A stretch of 64,000 nt of DNA from Rusavskia elegans (Eukaryota; Ascomycota; Lecanoromycetes; Teloschistales; Teloschistaceae), in contig SAUG01000077.1 in the NCBI GenBank assembly GCA_011316305.1, positions 186,001 through 250,000 on the forward strand. The letters run 5' to 3'. The stretch's first letter is position 1. The number at the start of each line of letters is the position of its first letter. The notes below the pieces were generated by a model. That model was not told the origin of the DNA and made no database searches. It saw nothing but the letters and a program-made list of their open reading frames with translations. The translations under genes were made by a program, and so were the position numbers. Of the stretch, positions 1 through 11,570 are shown piece after piece.

Positions 1-3000
1 CGTTTAAAAGAATTTAATCTATCTTTCTAGATATTAAAAAGATATATTATATTCTATTTAATATTATAAAAGATAATAGTAAGCTAATATTCGGAATAGT
101 ATTTAATATAATATTTAATATTTTTTTTTATCTCGGGTTACTACTATCTTATATAAATAATATCTATTATTATTTCGTACGAATAGTAACTATATTATTT
201 ATAGATATAGTCTAGGAAATTCGTATAAGCCTATACTAGAATATAGGGTACCTAACTATTTTAAAGCGAATCCCGGTACTATACTATATTATTTTTAACT
301 CGGAGATTATATTTATATTTTTCTAAAGTAGCTTTTATTTCCGGATTATTAGATAGGGTTCCGGATTCGGTATAAACTCTAATAGCGTCGTTAAATAAAA
401 TTATATAATTATCGACTTTACCGGTAGATAGCTAGAAGTTTTCTTTTTAATTTAGTATATCTACTACTATTATTTTACTATCTAGCTTATATTTAATATC
501 GGGTTTATATTCTCTAAATTCTATAAGCTAGCGAATAAGCTTTCTAGAAGGTTTAGTAATAGTTTTAAAGTATTATAAATTTATATAATTCGTCCTAATA
601 GTTATAGTTATTCTATTTTCGATATAGCAGCGCTATCGCTATAGAGATTCCTTAATAGTAAAAAGCTTTTATTCGTAGGTAACGTAGTTACGCTCTATAG
701 ATATAAATACCTTATTTTCGAAAATAATAGACTATTTAATACTATTAGTATTAATCTAGTAAAGAACGGCGCCCTATCTAAAATTAGAAGTATCCGTTTC
801 GATAATAAAAGATAGAATTATATCGAATTAAATAAGTATTTTATTATTTATTATAATATTTTTAATTAGTTTATATATATTTCGAGCTTAAAAATTTATT
901 TAGATTAGTTTATACTTTTTACCTTCTAAATTCTAGATTAATTTATAGAAAGGCCTGTATATTAGAACGAAATTTTCTATAAATCTCCGGTAATAGATAT
1001 ATAATTCTAAAAAGGACCGTATACTATATACTATTTATAGCGGTAGCTAGTTTCTAATAGCTTTTACTTTCGCTATATCTATACGGATTTCTCTATTACT
1101 AATATTATACCCGCAGAATTTAATATATTTTTAAAAAAATAGATACTTCGAAGGTTTTATAAATAGTTAGTTTTTTTCGAGTACTTCTATAATAGCTTTA
1201 ATATATTATAGATATTCCTCCTTATTCTTTAAGTAGATTAAGATATTATCGAGGTAAATAACTATAAAATCGTCGAGAAACGGCCTAAATATATTATTTA
1301 TTATAGTTTAGAACGTTATAGATATATTCGTTAATCTAAATAGTATAATTAAGAACTTATATTTACTAGCTTTAGTATTAAAAACTATTTTCGTACGATC
1401 TTTTTTAATAATATTAATCTGCTAGTAACCGTTTATTAGATTAATTTTACTAAAGTATATCAGCGGATCCTAAAATGGATTTTCAGATTAGACCGGCTGA
1501 CAGCCATCTCAATCCAAATAATCTAAATAATCTAATTAATCCAAATAATCCAAAAATCCAAAAAGTAGATTTTCGATAGATTAGAATTCTAATAGTATCT
1601 ATAGTACGAATATCTGCTTAGTAAGCAGCCTAAAATAGGATCTATATATAAGCTAAAAATAAGCCTATATAACCTAACTCGAAAATAAGGTTTAGCGGCC
1701 GCCGCTAAAAGCAGGAACAACGGAAATCGAATATCTATTTAATAAACTACGCTAGACCTAATCTAGTTAGATTCTAGTAAAGAAACCTAATATTTTCGAT
1801 CTAGATAAAGCTAGCCTAGCGTTATATATAGGCGTATATAGGCCTACTAACTACTAATAAGGACTTAAACGAGTTTAAAATCGAATCTCTAAATCTTCTT
1901 AGCCGTTTTAGCCGCTTAGCCGTCTTAGCCGTCTTAGCCGCGCAGCTACGCAGCTTCGGGTATACCCGAGACCGGCTAATAAGCCGCTTATAAGCCGCTC
2001 TTAGCTATACCGGCTAAGAACTGGCTAAGACGACTAAAACGGCTGAGACCGGCTTTAAATCGGTTTTGGGAAATGCTGATATACTTCGCTATCCCGATAG
2101 TATCTAGATAATTTTAAATTTTAGATAATAGATACCTATTCTTGGTAGTTATACTATTAAGGCCCCGGTAGTCGATATATATACGTTAATTACTATCTTT
2201 TTTTTTAGTAAAAAGAATAGACGCGCCTTAAAAAAATTAATTTAGTCGAATTAATTTTTATTCGGTAAAATATTTAATCTAACGCTTCTATTTCTTATTT
2301 AATTTAGGAAATAAACTATAATAAACTCGATTAATAGATCGAATATCGCCGGTTTTAATTATATAATCTAATAGCCTTTCCGGTAGTAGTTTTATCGGAA
2401 GGTTATTTTAGAAATAATCTAGAAATTTCGGGCCGAAAACTCTATCTAATCCTATATAGCCTATTATCTTCTAAACCGGGTTAAATTATTCCGAAAAGTT
2501 AGGTTCGTTTCGTATAATATATAGGCAGGCCTATATACCTTTTCTAATAAGTTATTTAAATCTTTTAAAGTTAATTTCGAAAAATTCGGTCGGGGTATTT
2601 TTAAAAAGTTATAAATAATATATATTCGAGGCGTTATATAACTAATATATAATTCTATCCTTTTATATTTATACTTCTAGAATATTATAGTTAAATACTA
2701 AATTATACTATTTTTAAAAATCTTTTCCGAAAATTAGATAATAGTCTATATCTAATACTATATAAAAAGTAGTAGTAGAAAAGGTTCTATAAAACTATAA
2801 AAGCTTTATTACTTTTAAAATATCTATAATCTTATTATTTTTAAGCTATATTCTATCCGATAACTACTAAACCTCTAATTTTAGAAGGTTAATAATACGC
2901 CTAGTAATAAAGCAGTTAGTAATATTTAAATTAGCGAAGACTTCGAAGCGATTCCTATTAATTTTTAGATTAAACCGTATCTATTAATTAAAACCCGATA

Positions 3001-4386
3001 TTCGATATATATATAAAAGTCGTTTACTATTCTATATATTTTTAAGCGACGGTATTATATTATAGAAAGTAGTTAAAGCCTTTTCCGGCGTCTTTTTAGA
3101 AATTATTTCTAATTTCTCGATCTTTACCTTAACTAGACCGAGCTATTTTTCTACTATTAAAAGCTTTTTATCGGCGTTATATATACGACTAGATTTATAT
3201 AATACTACTTATTTTCCGATAACCTATTATTAGCTATTACCGATAGGCCTTTTTTTTCGGAAAAGGTTTATTCTATAGGAATATATTCTGGAATATAAAT
3301 ACTCCGGTAATCTTTTTTATAATAGCTAGATTTCCTATAATTATAGTATTTACTTATACTATTTAATTTCTCTTATCTATTTTTTTCTTTTTAACTACCT
3401 CGGCTTCGGCCGCGGCCGCCTCGACTACTAATATCTATAGAGTTAATTTTAATAGTACTAGATTATTTAACTATCGAAGAAATTATAATATTCCGGTTAC
3501 TATAGTATTTAGTAGTAACCTTTTCGAATATTATTATAGCGTTTATATTATTTATAAAGCTTACTAGTTATCTATTTTATTATTATAAAACGAGATATCT
3601 TTTAGTAACTATCTAGATATTAGGTTTTAGATAATCGATAAAATATTTTAAAATAGTATACTCGCTAATTTTACTTTTAATATCTATATATAATTTAATA
3701 AAAGTAGAATAGTAGTTTTTAATATTACTAAATTTCTTAATTTAGGCTAATCTACGCTAAATAGTTAAAATATTTTCTATAAAATTCGATTTATCCTATT
3801 GTTCTAAAAAGGCCTTTTTAAAGTATTTCTAGGAGTTTTTATCTAGGTTAGAAATCTGCTTAATATACTATAGCTTAGTATCGTTAATAAAATATTAACT
3901 ATTATAGAAAACGGGGTCCGCGATAGTTATACTATAAAATAAATAATAGTATTTATAGTAGTAGAGTCAGGTATAGACGAAATAGTAGTTATATTTAGAA
4001 TTTTTAAAGTTAGGAGGCTTTTTATTATAGGCGTCCTATATTATATAGACTATAGAGATATTAGAGGTATTAAAAGGAATAAACCTACGTAACAGCGGAT
4101 TAGAATCTCTACTAGGAGACCCTAGTAGCTCTAGATTAGAGCTACTATAACGGGAACGATAATAATTAGAGCCGGTATAACTATTCCTATAGTTCGTATA
4201 AAGACGACTAAAAAGTCGGTTATATCTACTACTAAATCTACTTTTATTATCGCTATTATAAGAATCGTTATTTCCGGGAATATCTAGAGTACCCCCGAGA
4301 CTAATATCTTTTCTAGAAATATCTTTCTCTATAGTAGAAATAGTAGCGAATTAAGCCGTAAGTAAGTTATTTAAAGGGGTCCTATA
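1..4386 (-). mobile_element. Ty3/gypsy LTR retrotransposon fossil, truncated by window edge
   Basis: Read on the minus strand, the DNA encodes a degraded gag-pol. Gag comes first (about 4380-3300) and ends in a zinc-knuckle relic at 3348-3307. Reverse transcriptase follows at about 2170-900. The RT core reads PFLDDFIVIYLDNILIY, with the catalytic YLDD changed to YLDN (1256-1245), preceded by KYFSKINLINGYQQI. RNase H follows near 810-750 (ETDTSNF then GAVLY). Integrase would lie left of base 1. Many in-frame stops fit CAA/CAG/TGG changes expected from RIP. A 624-bp DNA element splits the RT domain. The 5' LTR of this element is not recognised; the gag start abuts another LTR element at 4387, which probably inserted into it. 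Confidence 0.85.
1458..2081. mobile_element. 624-bp MITE-like DNA element with TA target duplication
   Basis: The element begins TATCAGC and ends GCTGATA and is flanked on both sides by TA (1456-1457 and 2082-2083), which is the target duplication of Tc1/mariner-type elements. Removing it together with one TA restores the gypsy RT frame as IAKYFSKINL, so the boundaries are exact. Similarity between the ends extends inward imperfectly (ACCGGCTGA is shared). The interior holds inverted subterminal repeats built from TTAGCCG/CGGCTAA units (about 1895-2045). No transposase reading frame is visible, so it is called non-autonomous. Its left end keeps CpA sites that its surroundings have lost, suggesting a later arrival or weaker RIP. 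Confidence 0.85.
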
Positions 4387-4795
4387 TATTACGTCCACGA
4401 TTCCATAGAAGTTTCCTGGAAAATTAGTCAGGCAAGCGAGCCTAATTATCTATAGCCGCCTATAGCCGCTATAGCCGTCCTTTCTAACGGAACTTTTAAT
4501 AAATAGCTATCTATCGGCCTATATAGCTATTTTTATTATATATATTGCTTATTATTTCTATAGATAATTTTTCTTATTAGTTATTGATATAATTATTAAA
4601 TATATCTCTATTTTTTTCTTTTTATTTATTTTATAATAAAAATACTTTATAATATTATAACTATACCTCTGCGGCTATATAGAATTAGTTATAATAATCT
4701 ATATTAGGATTCCTTTACTATTTAATAGTTCGGACTATATTTATAGTTATAGCTAGACTTAAATATAATACCTTCTAATATATAGGGACGTTATA
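4387..4795 (+). repeat. 5' long terminal repeat
   Basis: Directly repeated at 7320-7728 with the same length of 409 bp. Differences between the copies are mostly C/T and G/A transitions, as RIP would leave. It contains the motif CTATAGCCGC and several TATA-rich runs. The left boundary is fixed by the CTATA target duplication. Confidence 0.85.
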
Positions 4796-4809
4796 TTTTA
4801 ATAATTTAT

Positions 4810-5790
4810 AATATTAGTCTCGTTATTCTGACCTATAAATCGAAGCGATACTATTAAAGTAGTAATACTAAATATCTATAAAAGAAATAAAGAATTTTTA
4901 AAACTATAGATTATTTAGATAAATATCTATTTCGTATTATATATAAACTAATTTCTAAATAAAGTAGTTAAAGTTCTATTTATAATATTATACCTAGGAG
5001 GAGCTACCTTTAATTAGGTATAGCTTCGAATAGAAGATTATTTCGATAATTTTAAAAGATAAAAAGAAAATAAAATATTATAGATCTTCTACGCCTTCGG
5101 TAATTTTATTATAGCTATAAAAGAAACCTTCGGAAATAATAATAAAAATAAAGTAATAAATAGAAAACTAATAGTTTTAAAGTAATAGAAGTCGGTAGTT
5201 ATCTATACTATTTAGTTTAGAATATTAGCTTATAAGATAGACTAGAAAGATTTAGTTCTAAAAGTCTATTTCTATAAAAGACTTTAGATAAAAGTTAAAG
5301 AAGCTATAGTAGTAATCGAAAAACTAGATTCGCTTATAGATTTTATTAAGTTTATAATAAAGATCGATATTAGGTAATATAAAACGTATCTAGATAAATA
5401 AACGCTTAGTAAAATAGGATCTACTAAAAAAAAGCCTAGAAAAAATCTGATAGAACTTAATACTACCGAGACTAGAAGATTATAAACTAAAGTTTATTAT
5501 TTATATAGAAAAACGGGATATTTTAAAAAGAATTACCTATTTAAGGAAGTAATTAAAATAACCGAATATCTTTTTAAAATAATAGAAAAAGTACCCGAAA
5601 AATATATAGTAAAAAGCTGGTTAGCCTATTATAATAATAATTACCCTATTTATCTATTAGATAAAAAAGAAATAGGATAGTATTCTAAAAAACTAAAGAA
5701 AGTATAGAAAATAAAACTAGTATTCGATTTTAAATTATATAAAACCGATAAACCTCTTATAGCAGCGCTTAAAGTTAAAACCGGAGATTA
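4810..5790 (+). pseudogene. RIP-degraded retrotransposon gag with CCHC knuckle turned to YYYY
   Basis: A plus-strand frame with several stops resembles a gag. After a capsid-like region, a zinc knuckle relic lies at 5495-5536: the spacing Y-X2-Y-X4-Y-X4-Y with GYF at the third position exactly matches C-X2-C-X4-H-X4-C. TGC/TGT to TAC/TAT and CAT to TAT are the changes RIP makes, so all four metal ligands were converted to tyrosine. The reading frame stays readable to about 5790. Domain assignment rests on motif spacing only. Confidence 0.65.
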
Positions 5791-7319
5791 ATAAATAATA
5801 GCTTTTATAAATAGAGAAAAAGATAATAAAGTTATTAAAGAATTCTATAATAAAATTAAAGGATATCTTTATAGATAAATAATAAAAGATAATAGAATTT
5901 TTAATATCGAAATTAAAATAAAATACGGAATAATTAGATTAATAAACTTTACTATAATTAAAAGTTAGAAAAATTATATTATTTTAGGAAATAAATAGAA
6001 AAAATTAATTTTAGAAAAATTAATAGAAAAAAGTACTATTAGTAAAAAAATAGAACTATAAATAATATATCTTCTAGCCTATAAAAACCTTTTATATAAA
6101 AAAGTAAATAAAGCTTTAATAATAAACTATAAAAATATTAGAAATTTAGATACTAAATTTAAAGAAGGCGGAAAAATTTAAAAAATAAAAATTTAGAAAA
6201 AATACTATTATTTTTTTTAATAATTTACTAGAAAATATAATAAAAATAGAAAAATAATTTAATAATTTTAGATAAACTATATTAGAAAAATATACTAAAG
6301 TATAGTTAAAGCTATAGATAAAATCGAATACTATAAACTAAACTAAATAGATTAAAATAAAAGGACGCCGGACTCGGTACTTAGTATTTAATCTAGAAAT
6401 AAAGAATTCGATTAGTACTCGTCTTTATCGTTATAGAACGAAATAGTTACTAAGAAATAAGATTTAGTAGAACTATTAGAAGAACCAGAAATAATTTATA
6501 ATATAGATATATAACTCGGAGTATATAAAAAATAATAGTAAAAAAGCCTTTTATTAGATTTTCTTCAGAATCCTATACTTTATATAGATTAAAAGAAATT
6601 AAAATCTCTTAAAAATTAATTTAGATTATCTAAAATAAAACTAGGTACTAATTTAATAGACGCCTCTTATATAGCTAGTATAAAACTAACGGAAAAGTAA
6701 AATATAACCGGATTATTAAATTTATTAAACCTAGAAAGTATATATTATTTCTAAATAATAAAATTACTTTTATATTTATCTAAAACGCGATAATAGGTAA
6801 TAAAATACTTTTATTTATTAAAAAGTCGGTATAGATCTAATTTCTAGGCTAAATATTTATTATAAATTTCCTTTTTAGAATTAAAAAAAGATTTAATATA
6901 ATAATAAACCTCGGAATATTTATTAAAAGTACCCGCGATATTAGAATAAAGTTTATTTTTTTTATTTTTAAAACGCTTCTCTACGGTAGTTAGTAGAAAT
7001 AAAGGAATAAAAAAAATAATATATAGATAGTATTAGATATTAGAAGATTATATAACTTTTAAGCCCGAGTATATTTATTATAAATATTATTACTAACCTC
7101 GACCTTATATTTTTTTAAAGGATTATAGATATATAGAAAATAAAAAAAAGATATTATAACCTCTTTTAATTAAATATAATAAAACGACTTTAATCGGTTT
7201 CCTTTTTAAGAACATATAATAGAGGTATTAATAAAAAAAAAAAAAAAAGGAAAGAAAAATCTTTTTTATATCCTATAGACGGATTATATACTAGGTAAAA
7301 AGCGATATAAAAAGAGCAG

Positions 7320-7728
7320 TATTATATCTATAATTCTATAGAAGTACTCTAGAAAATTAGTAGGATAAGTAAGCTTAATTATCTATAGCCGTCTATAGCC
7401 GCTATAGTTACCTTTCCTAACGGGATTTTTAGTAGATAGCTATCTATCGGCTTTTATAGTTACTTTTACTATATATATCGCTTATTATTTCTATAGATAG
7501 TTTCTCTTATTAGTCGTTAATATAATTATTAAATATATCTCTACTATTCTCTTTTTAATTATTTTATAATAAAGATATCTCGTAATATTATAACTATACC
7601 TCTACGGCTATATAGAATTAATTATAATAATCTATACTAGGATTTCTTTACTATTTAGTAGCTCGGACTATATCTACGGCTGTAGCTAGGCTCGAGCGTA
7701 ACGCCTTCTGATATACAGGGACGTTATA
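7320..7728 (+). repeat. 3' long terminal repeat
   Basis: Partner of the repeat at 4387-4795. It is preceded by a purine-rich run (ATAAAAAGAGCAG) that could be the polypurine tract, with a longer A/G run near 7225-7260. It is followed directly by the CTATA target duplication. Confidence 0.85.
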
Positions 7729-8449
7729 CTATAATAAGATTTCTAGTTCGTATAATTTTTAGAAAAGACCGTATTTTTATTATATACTATTATTCGCTCT
7801 ATACTAGCGCCGAACTAAAAGTAAAAGGAGTATTTTATTTAGGAACTTATATTCGAGCTTAGAGAATCTTATTTATAAAGATAGATAAAACCGGTTTAAA
7901 AAAACTTTAATAATAGAATAAAGTTGGATCGTTGATAGCCTAAAAAGTTATTACTACTAGTATAAAATTCTAAACTGATTTTCTATAATTATAGAAAAGT
8001 AAGATATTTATATATATAAGTATCTCCACGCTAGATCTATATCCGTTTCTATACCCGCTTTTACGATTAGCGACCGGATTAGTTAGTATCCGAATTTATA
8101 TATAACTATATAATCCAGATATATATTCTATAATCTTTTAAACCGTTCGAATGGTTTAGAACTCTGATTACTACAGTTATAGAATTTATTATATACTATC
8201 TATAGAATTAAAGATAATAGAAATCGAGAGATTTTTATATTAGTAGTAAATTATTAAAAATATTATAGTATTATACCCGGGCGGATTTAGTATTTTTAAT
8301 ATTATATCTCCCTTTATATATTTAATTTTTATCTTTACTTTTTTTTTTATCTTTATTTTTTTCTTTAAACTAATCGCTCTATTTAATATCGATATTATTT
8401 AAATATTCGTTATCTATTACTTTACCGCTTATCTATTTTAAATATTCGA

Positions 8450-9270
8450 AATAAACGAAATAGCTTTAAATCTTTTTAGTACTATTATAAATTTTAATAC
8501 CCGTTTAAAAGAATTTATAAAATATTATTATATTAAAAGCTATATAGTATTTCTTTATCTAGATTTTAAAAACTAATAAAAACTCTTTAATAGAATTATA
8601 GTTAGGCGAATAGAACGGTAAATACTAGATTCTTATTCTATAACTACTATAAAGGTCTTTAACTTATATTTTTATATATAGAGTAGTTATTAAAGATAAA
8701 TACTAACTTCGGACTAGAATAGAAATTATATAATAGAAGGATCTACTATTTTAGAAACTATTTAAAATAGTAGATTTTAATTCTAATATAGTAGATTATA
8801 TATATTAATAGATCGTCCGAATAATAAATAGAGAAAATACTATATTACTATAAATAATAAAAAAGTATTCGAACTATCGGCTTTATATTAAATTCAGATT
8901 GTTTATATTTATAGTAAAATATATATTTATTAGCTATAGTTTTATTTAAGTATATAAACCAGTTATAAAAATAGATATTAATAGCGAAGATATAATATTT
9001 ATAAAGGGTTTTTAACTATTTCTTCGTTTTTCGCTATAATAATTTTCTACTAATTTTTATCGTCTTTAGAATCTGGTCGATTCGCCTAGTATTAACTACT
9101 ATATTAAACTCGTCGAAAAGAAATTTCTATATTTTATATAAATAAAGATTTAGATAGTATTCTAAATATTTCTTTAATATCTTTTTTATATAATCTTTAA
9201 ATTTAGGATATTAATTAAACTTTTTTATTTATTTACTTTTATAGCTTCTAAATATTTAAAGATTATATTT
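8450..9270 (-). pseudogene. Tc1/mariner-like DDE transposase fossil
   Basis: Read from right to left, the sequence gives a helix-turn-helix-like part (DEFNIVV then RRIDQILKTIKISRK) at about 9180-9060. Further on, at 8624-8580, comes YLPFYSPNYNSIKEF, the RIP-altered form of the LPPYSPDxNPIE block of fungal DDE_3/Tc1-mariner transposases. There D became N, P became S and E became K. Many stops interrupt the frame. No terminal inverted repeats were identified, so element boundaries are unknown. It is unclear whether it relates to the MITE at 1458. Confidence 0.7.
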
Positions 9271-9650
9271 AATATAGTATATAGTAGTAATACTATAATT
9301 CTCTTTAGTAGTAATATTATCGGGTCGAATATTATTAAATAGAAATTAAATAATATAGATTTTCTATACCGGCGATAATTATTTCCTATTTTTAGCTATA
9401 AAATAATATATCGCGGTTAATAAAGGAAAAAAAAAGAAAAAAGAAAAAAAGTATAGTCTTATATATAATAGCCGACGGCGGTAGTAAATTCTATTCTAAT
9501 TTCTATTCTATTAACTTTACTAAAAATATTAGAATATATAATAAATAATAGCTTTAAAATTACTATAATAGATATATTTAACCGATTTAATAATAGTAGT
9601 TGCGGTTAAAATATAGATAGTAGAGGTCTTAGGATTTCGCTGTAAATTTT

Positions 9651-10446
9651 AGGTAGATAGTACGGGGAAAATCACGTTTTTATTACTCTTTATTTCCCCT
9701 GGGGTAAGCTAACTGATAAGATAAGATCGCCCTTTTCCAACTTCCGCAAAGATGACGTCCGAGAAACACTATTACCTTCGCCCTGTTTCATCTTCACGGC
9801 GTAGATAAGTTGCAACAACCCCTTCAGTGGAAATATGTTCATAGTTACTTGCCAATTCGACGCAGGGTCGAATGTCTTGCTCCGCGCTTGCCAAGATCCA
9901 ACACTGCTTCAGATCAGCTTGAAGCTGAGGTCCAACCCCTTCGGCTCGTCCCCCTATAATACATTATTACTCTGTACATCAATGCTTTGCTGGCAGCTAT
10001 CCTTTGATCCATTCAATAAATGTTCGGCGCTGAACTGTCTGGCTATTCCAACTGCCCATAAGTCGCACTGATACATCGAAGAAGCTGCGACTCGGCGAGT
10101 GAGATACTACGCCGCAAAGACTTTGTGCCTGGTCATTCGTTAGCTTTCTTACTCGATCAAACCCTTGTCAGTACGATGAAGAATGGCAATATTCAGCGAT
10201 AACCCAATCTGATCGCTGTGCCTGTCAATCGAGTATGATCCCGCCGCAGCTCCATCGTTTGACCACCATGGCCCAAACGGCCTTCATGTCAGACGCCGGG
10301 GTGTCTTCATATTCGCTGTTATTCGCTGTTGTTGCTATTTTTCCTGTTCCTGCAAAAACTATCAAATCGTTTGTATACATGTTTTTCTGGTAAGATCAAC
10401 GGTAGTCGTCCCTTGCTTCCGATCTACCTCCCAATATTTTATCAAC
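9651..10446. other. Intergenic, upstream of GH128 gene
   Basis: Normal-composition DNA between the AT-rich block and the first gene. A TATTCGCTGTT direct repeat sits near 10310-10330. I see no convincing gene; a 78-codon open frame at 9835 lacks recognisable features. Confidence 0.5.
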
Positions 10447-11570
10447 ATGTCTCTCAACTACAAGATATTCCCTCTCCTCCTCCTAACATTCTTACTCCCA
10501 ACCCTGATTAATGGTAGTCCACATCCCCAAAGAGGAGCTGGCCATCGCCATGGAAGACCAGTAGAAAGCGTAGCAGTCGTCGCCCCACCAACCACCACTA
10601 CATCACTCGACGGCAGCAACGCTTTCATCCCCCAACCAACCGACATCATCAAAAACGACGACACCACCACAAAATCCACCCTCGTCAAAGGAGGCGGTGG
10701 AGCCACCACCACCACCACCGGCCCCAACGCCCCCATCATCACCTCCTCCCCCTCCACCGGCACCGGCGGTGGAAAACGCGGCCTAGCCTACAACTCCTCC
10801 TCCCCCTCGCTCCAAATCTTCGCCAACAGTGAAATAACCTGGGTCCACAACTGGTACTCAGCACCCGACGGCGCGCCCTCCGAATTCCTATTCGTCCCGA
10901 CCCTCTGGTCCGACGAATCGCCGCATTCCGATAACTGGGACACCTTGGCCGCAGGACATCAATACCTGATGTCGTTCAACGAACCGGATATCGTCGGCCA
11001 AGCGAACATGCAAGTTGGTGACGCAGTGGCCGCTTATAAGAAGCTTATGTTTCCCTTGAGGAAAAGTGGGGTGCAAATCGGGGCTCCGTCTATTAGTAGC
11101 GGGTCGGGTGAGAATGCAGCCGGTATACCCATGGGGACGGATTGGCTGGGGCAATTTTTGGAGCAGTGTGATGATGAGAACAGTTGCGTAGCGTAAGTCT
11201 ACCTATCACCTCCCGATCCCAATCCCTTTCTCACAAAAGCCCATCTCCTAACTCCTCTTCCCTCCCCAGCGATTTCGTCTCCGGCCACTGGTACGGCTGC
11301 CCGAGCGGCACCTGCAGCGTCAGCGCCGACGTCTCAAGTTTCCAATCATACGTCAACGACCTCATCAGCACCGCCAAGGGACGCGACGTCTGGGTTCCCG
11401 AATTCCAGCGCTATGGCGATGCGGGCGGGCAGCAGGAGTTTTTGGAGGCGGTATTGCCGTGGTTAGATAGCAGTGCGGTGGTGCGGTATGCTTATTATAT
11501 GGTTGTGGATGGGATATTGACGACTGATGGGCAGGTGAATGAGTTGGGGGGTGCTTATGCTGGGATTTGA
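10447..11570 (+). CDS. Secreted glycoside hydrolase family 128 (endo-beta-1,3-glucanase-like)
   Basis: Two exons (10447-11192 and 11270-11570) encode 348 residues; the 77-bp intron has GTAAGT, a CTAAC branch and CCCCAG. Residues 1-22 form a signal peptide, and residues 25-110 are a low-complexity Thr/Gly/Pro-rich stretch. The catalytic barrel starts at KRGLAYN (about 110). The family acid/base glutamate lies in SFNEPD (E179) and the nucleophile in WVPEFQ (E293), both hallmarks of the GH128 (Asl1-like) glycosyl hydrolase catalytic core. Cysteines at 247, 259 and 264 may form disulfides. GH128 enzymes cut beta-1,3-glucan, so the protein probably acts outside the cell on wall glucan. It is the first gene next to the RIP-affected block and itself looks intact. 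Confidence 0.85.

Larger units (their letters stand above)
4387..7728 (+). mobile_element. Complete gag-only LTR retrotransposon (non-autonomous)
   Basis: Two direct 409-bp LTRs bracket a 2.5-kb interior. The whole is flanked by the 5-bp target duplication CTATA (4382-4386 and 7729-7733). LTRs start TATTAC/TATTATA and end GTTATA, consistent with TG...CA ends after RIP. The interior encodes a gag with a zinc knuckle in its first kilobase. I found no reverse transcriptase YxDD motif, protease or integrase in 5800-7300, only AT-rich sequence with short open stretches. The length is well below the 5-7 kb of autonomous fungal LTR elements. It could be an internally deleted copy or a TR-GAG-like non-autonomous family. 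Confidence 0.8.
1..9650. other. RIP-saturated AT-rich transposon block
   Basis: The block is dominated by A and T, and its CpA and TpG dinucleotides are nearly missing, while CpG and TpA remain. That is the footprint of repeat-induced point mutation (C to T, preferentially at CpA) known from Pezizomycotina. No intact gene is present, but several dead elements can be read through their stop codons and are listed separately. Small islands that keep CA/TG occur near 1461-1560, 4390-4440, 7920-7935 and 8140-8180. The transition to normal composition is sharp, at about 9.6-9.7 kb, roughly 0.8 kb before the first gene. The stretches between named elements (7734-8450 and 9270-9650) hold only the same mutated DNA. 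Confidence 0.9.
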
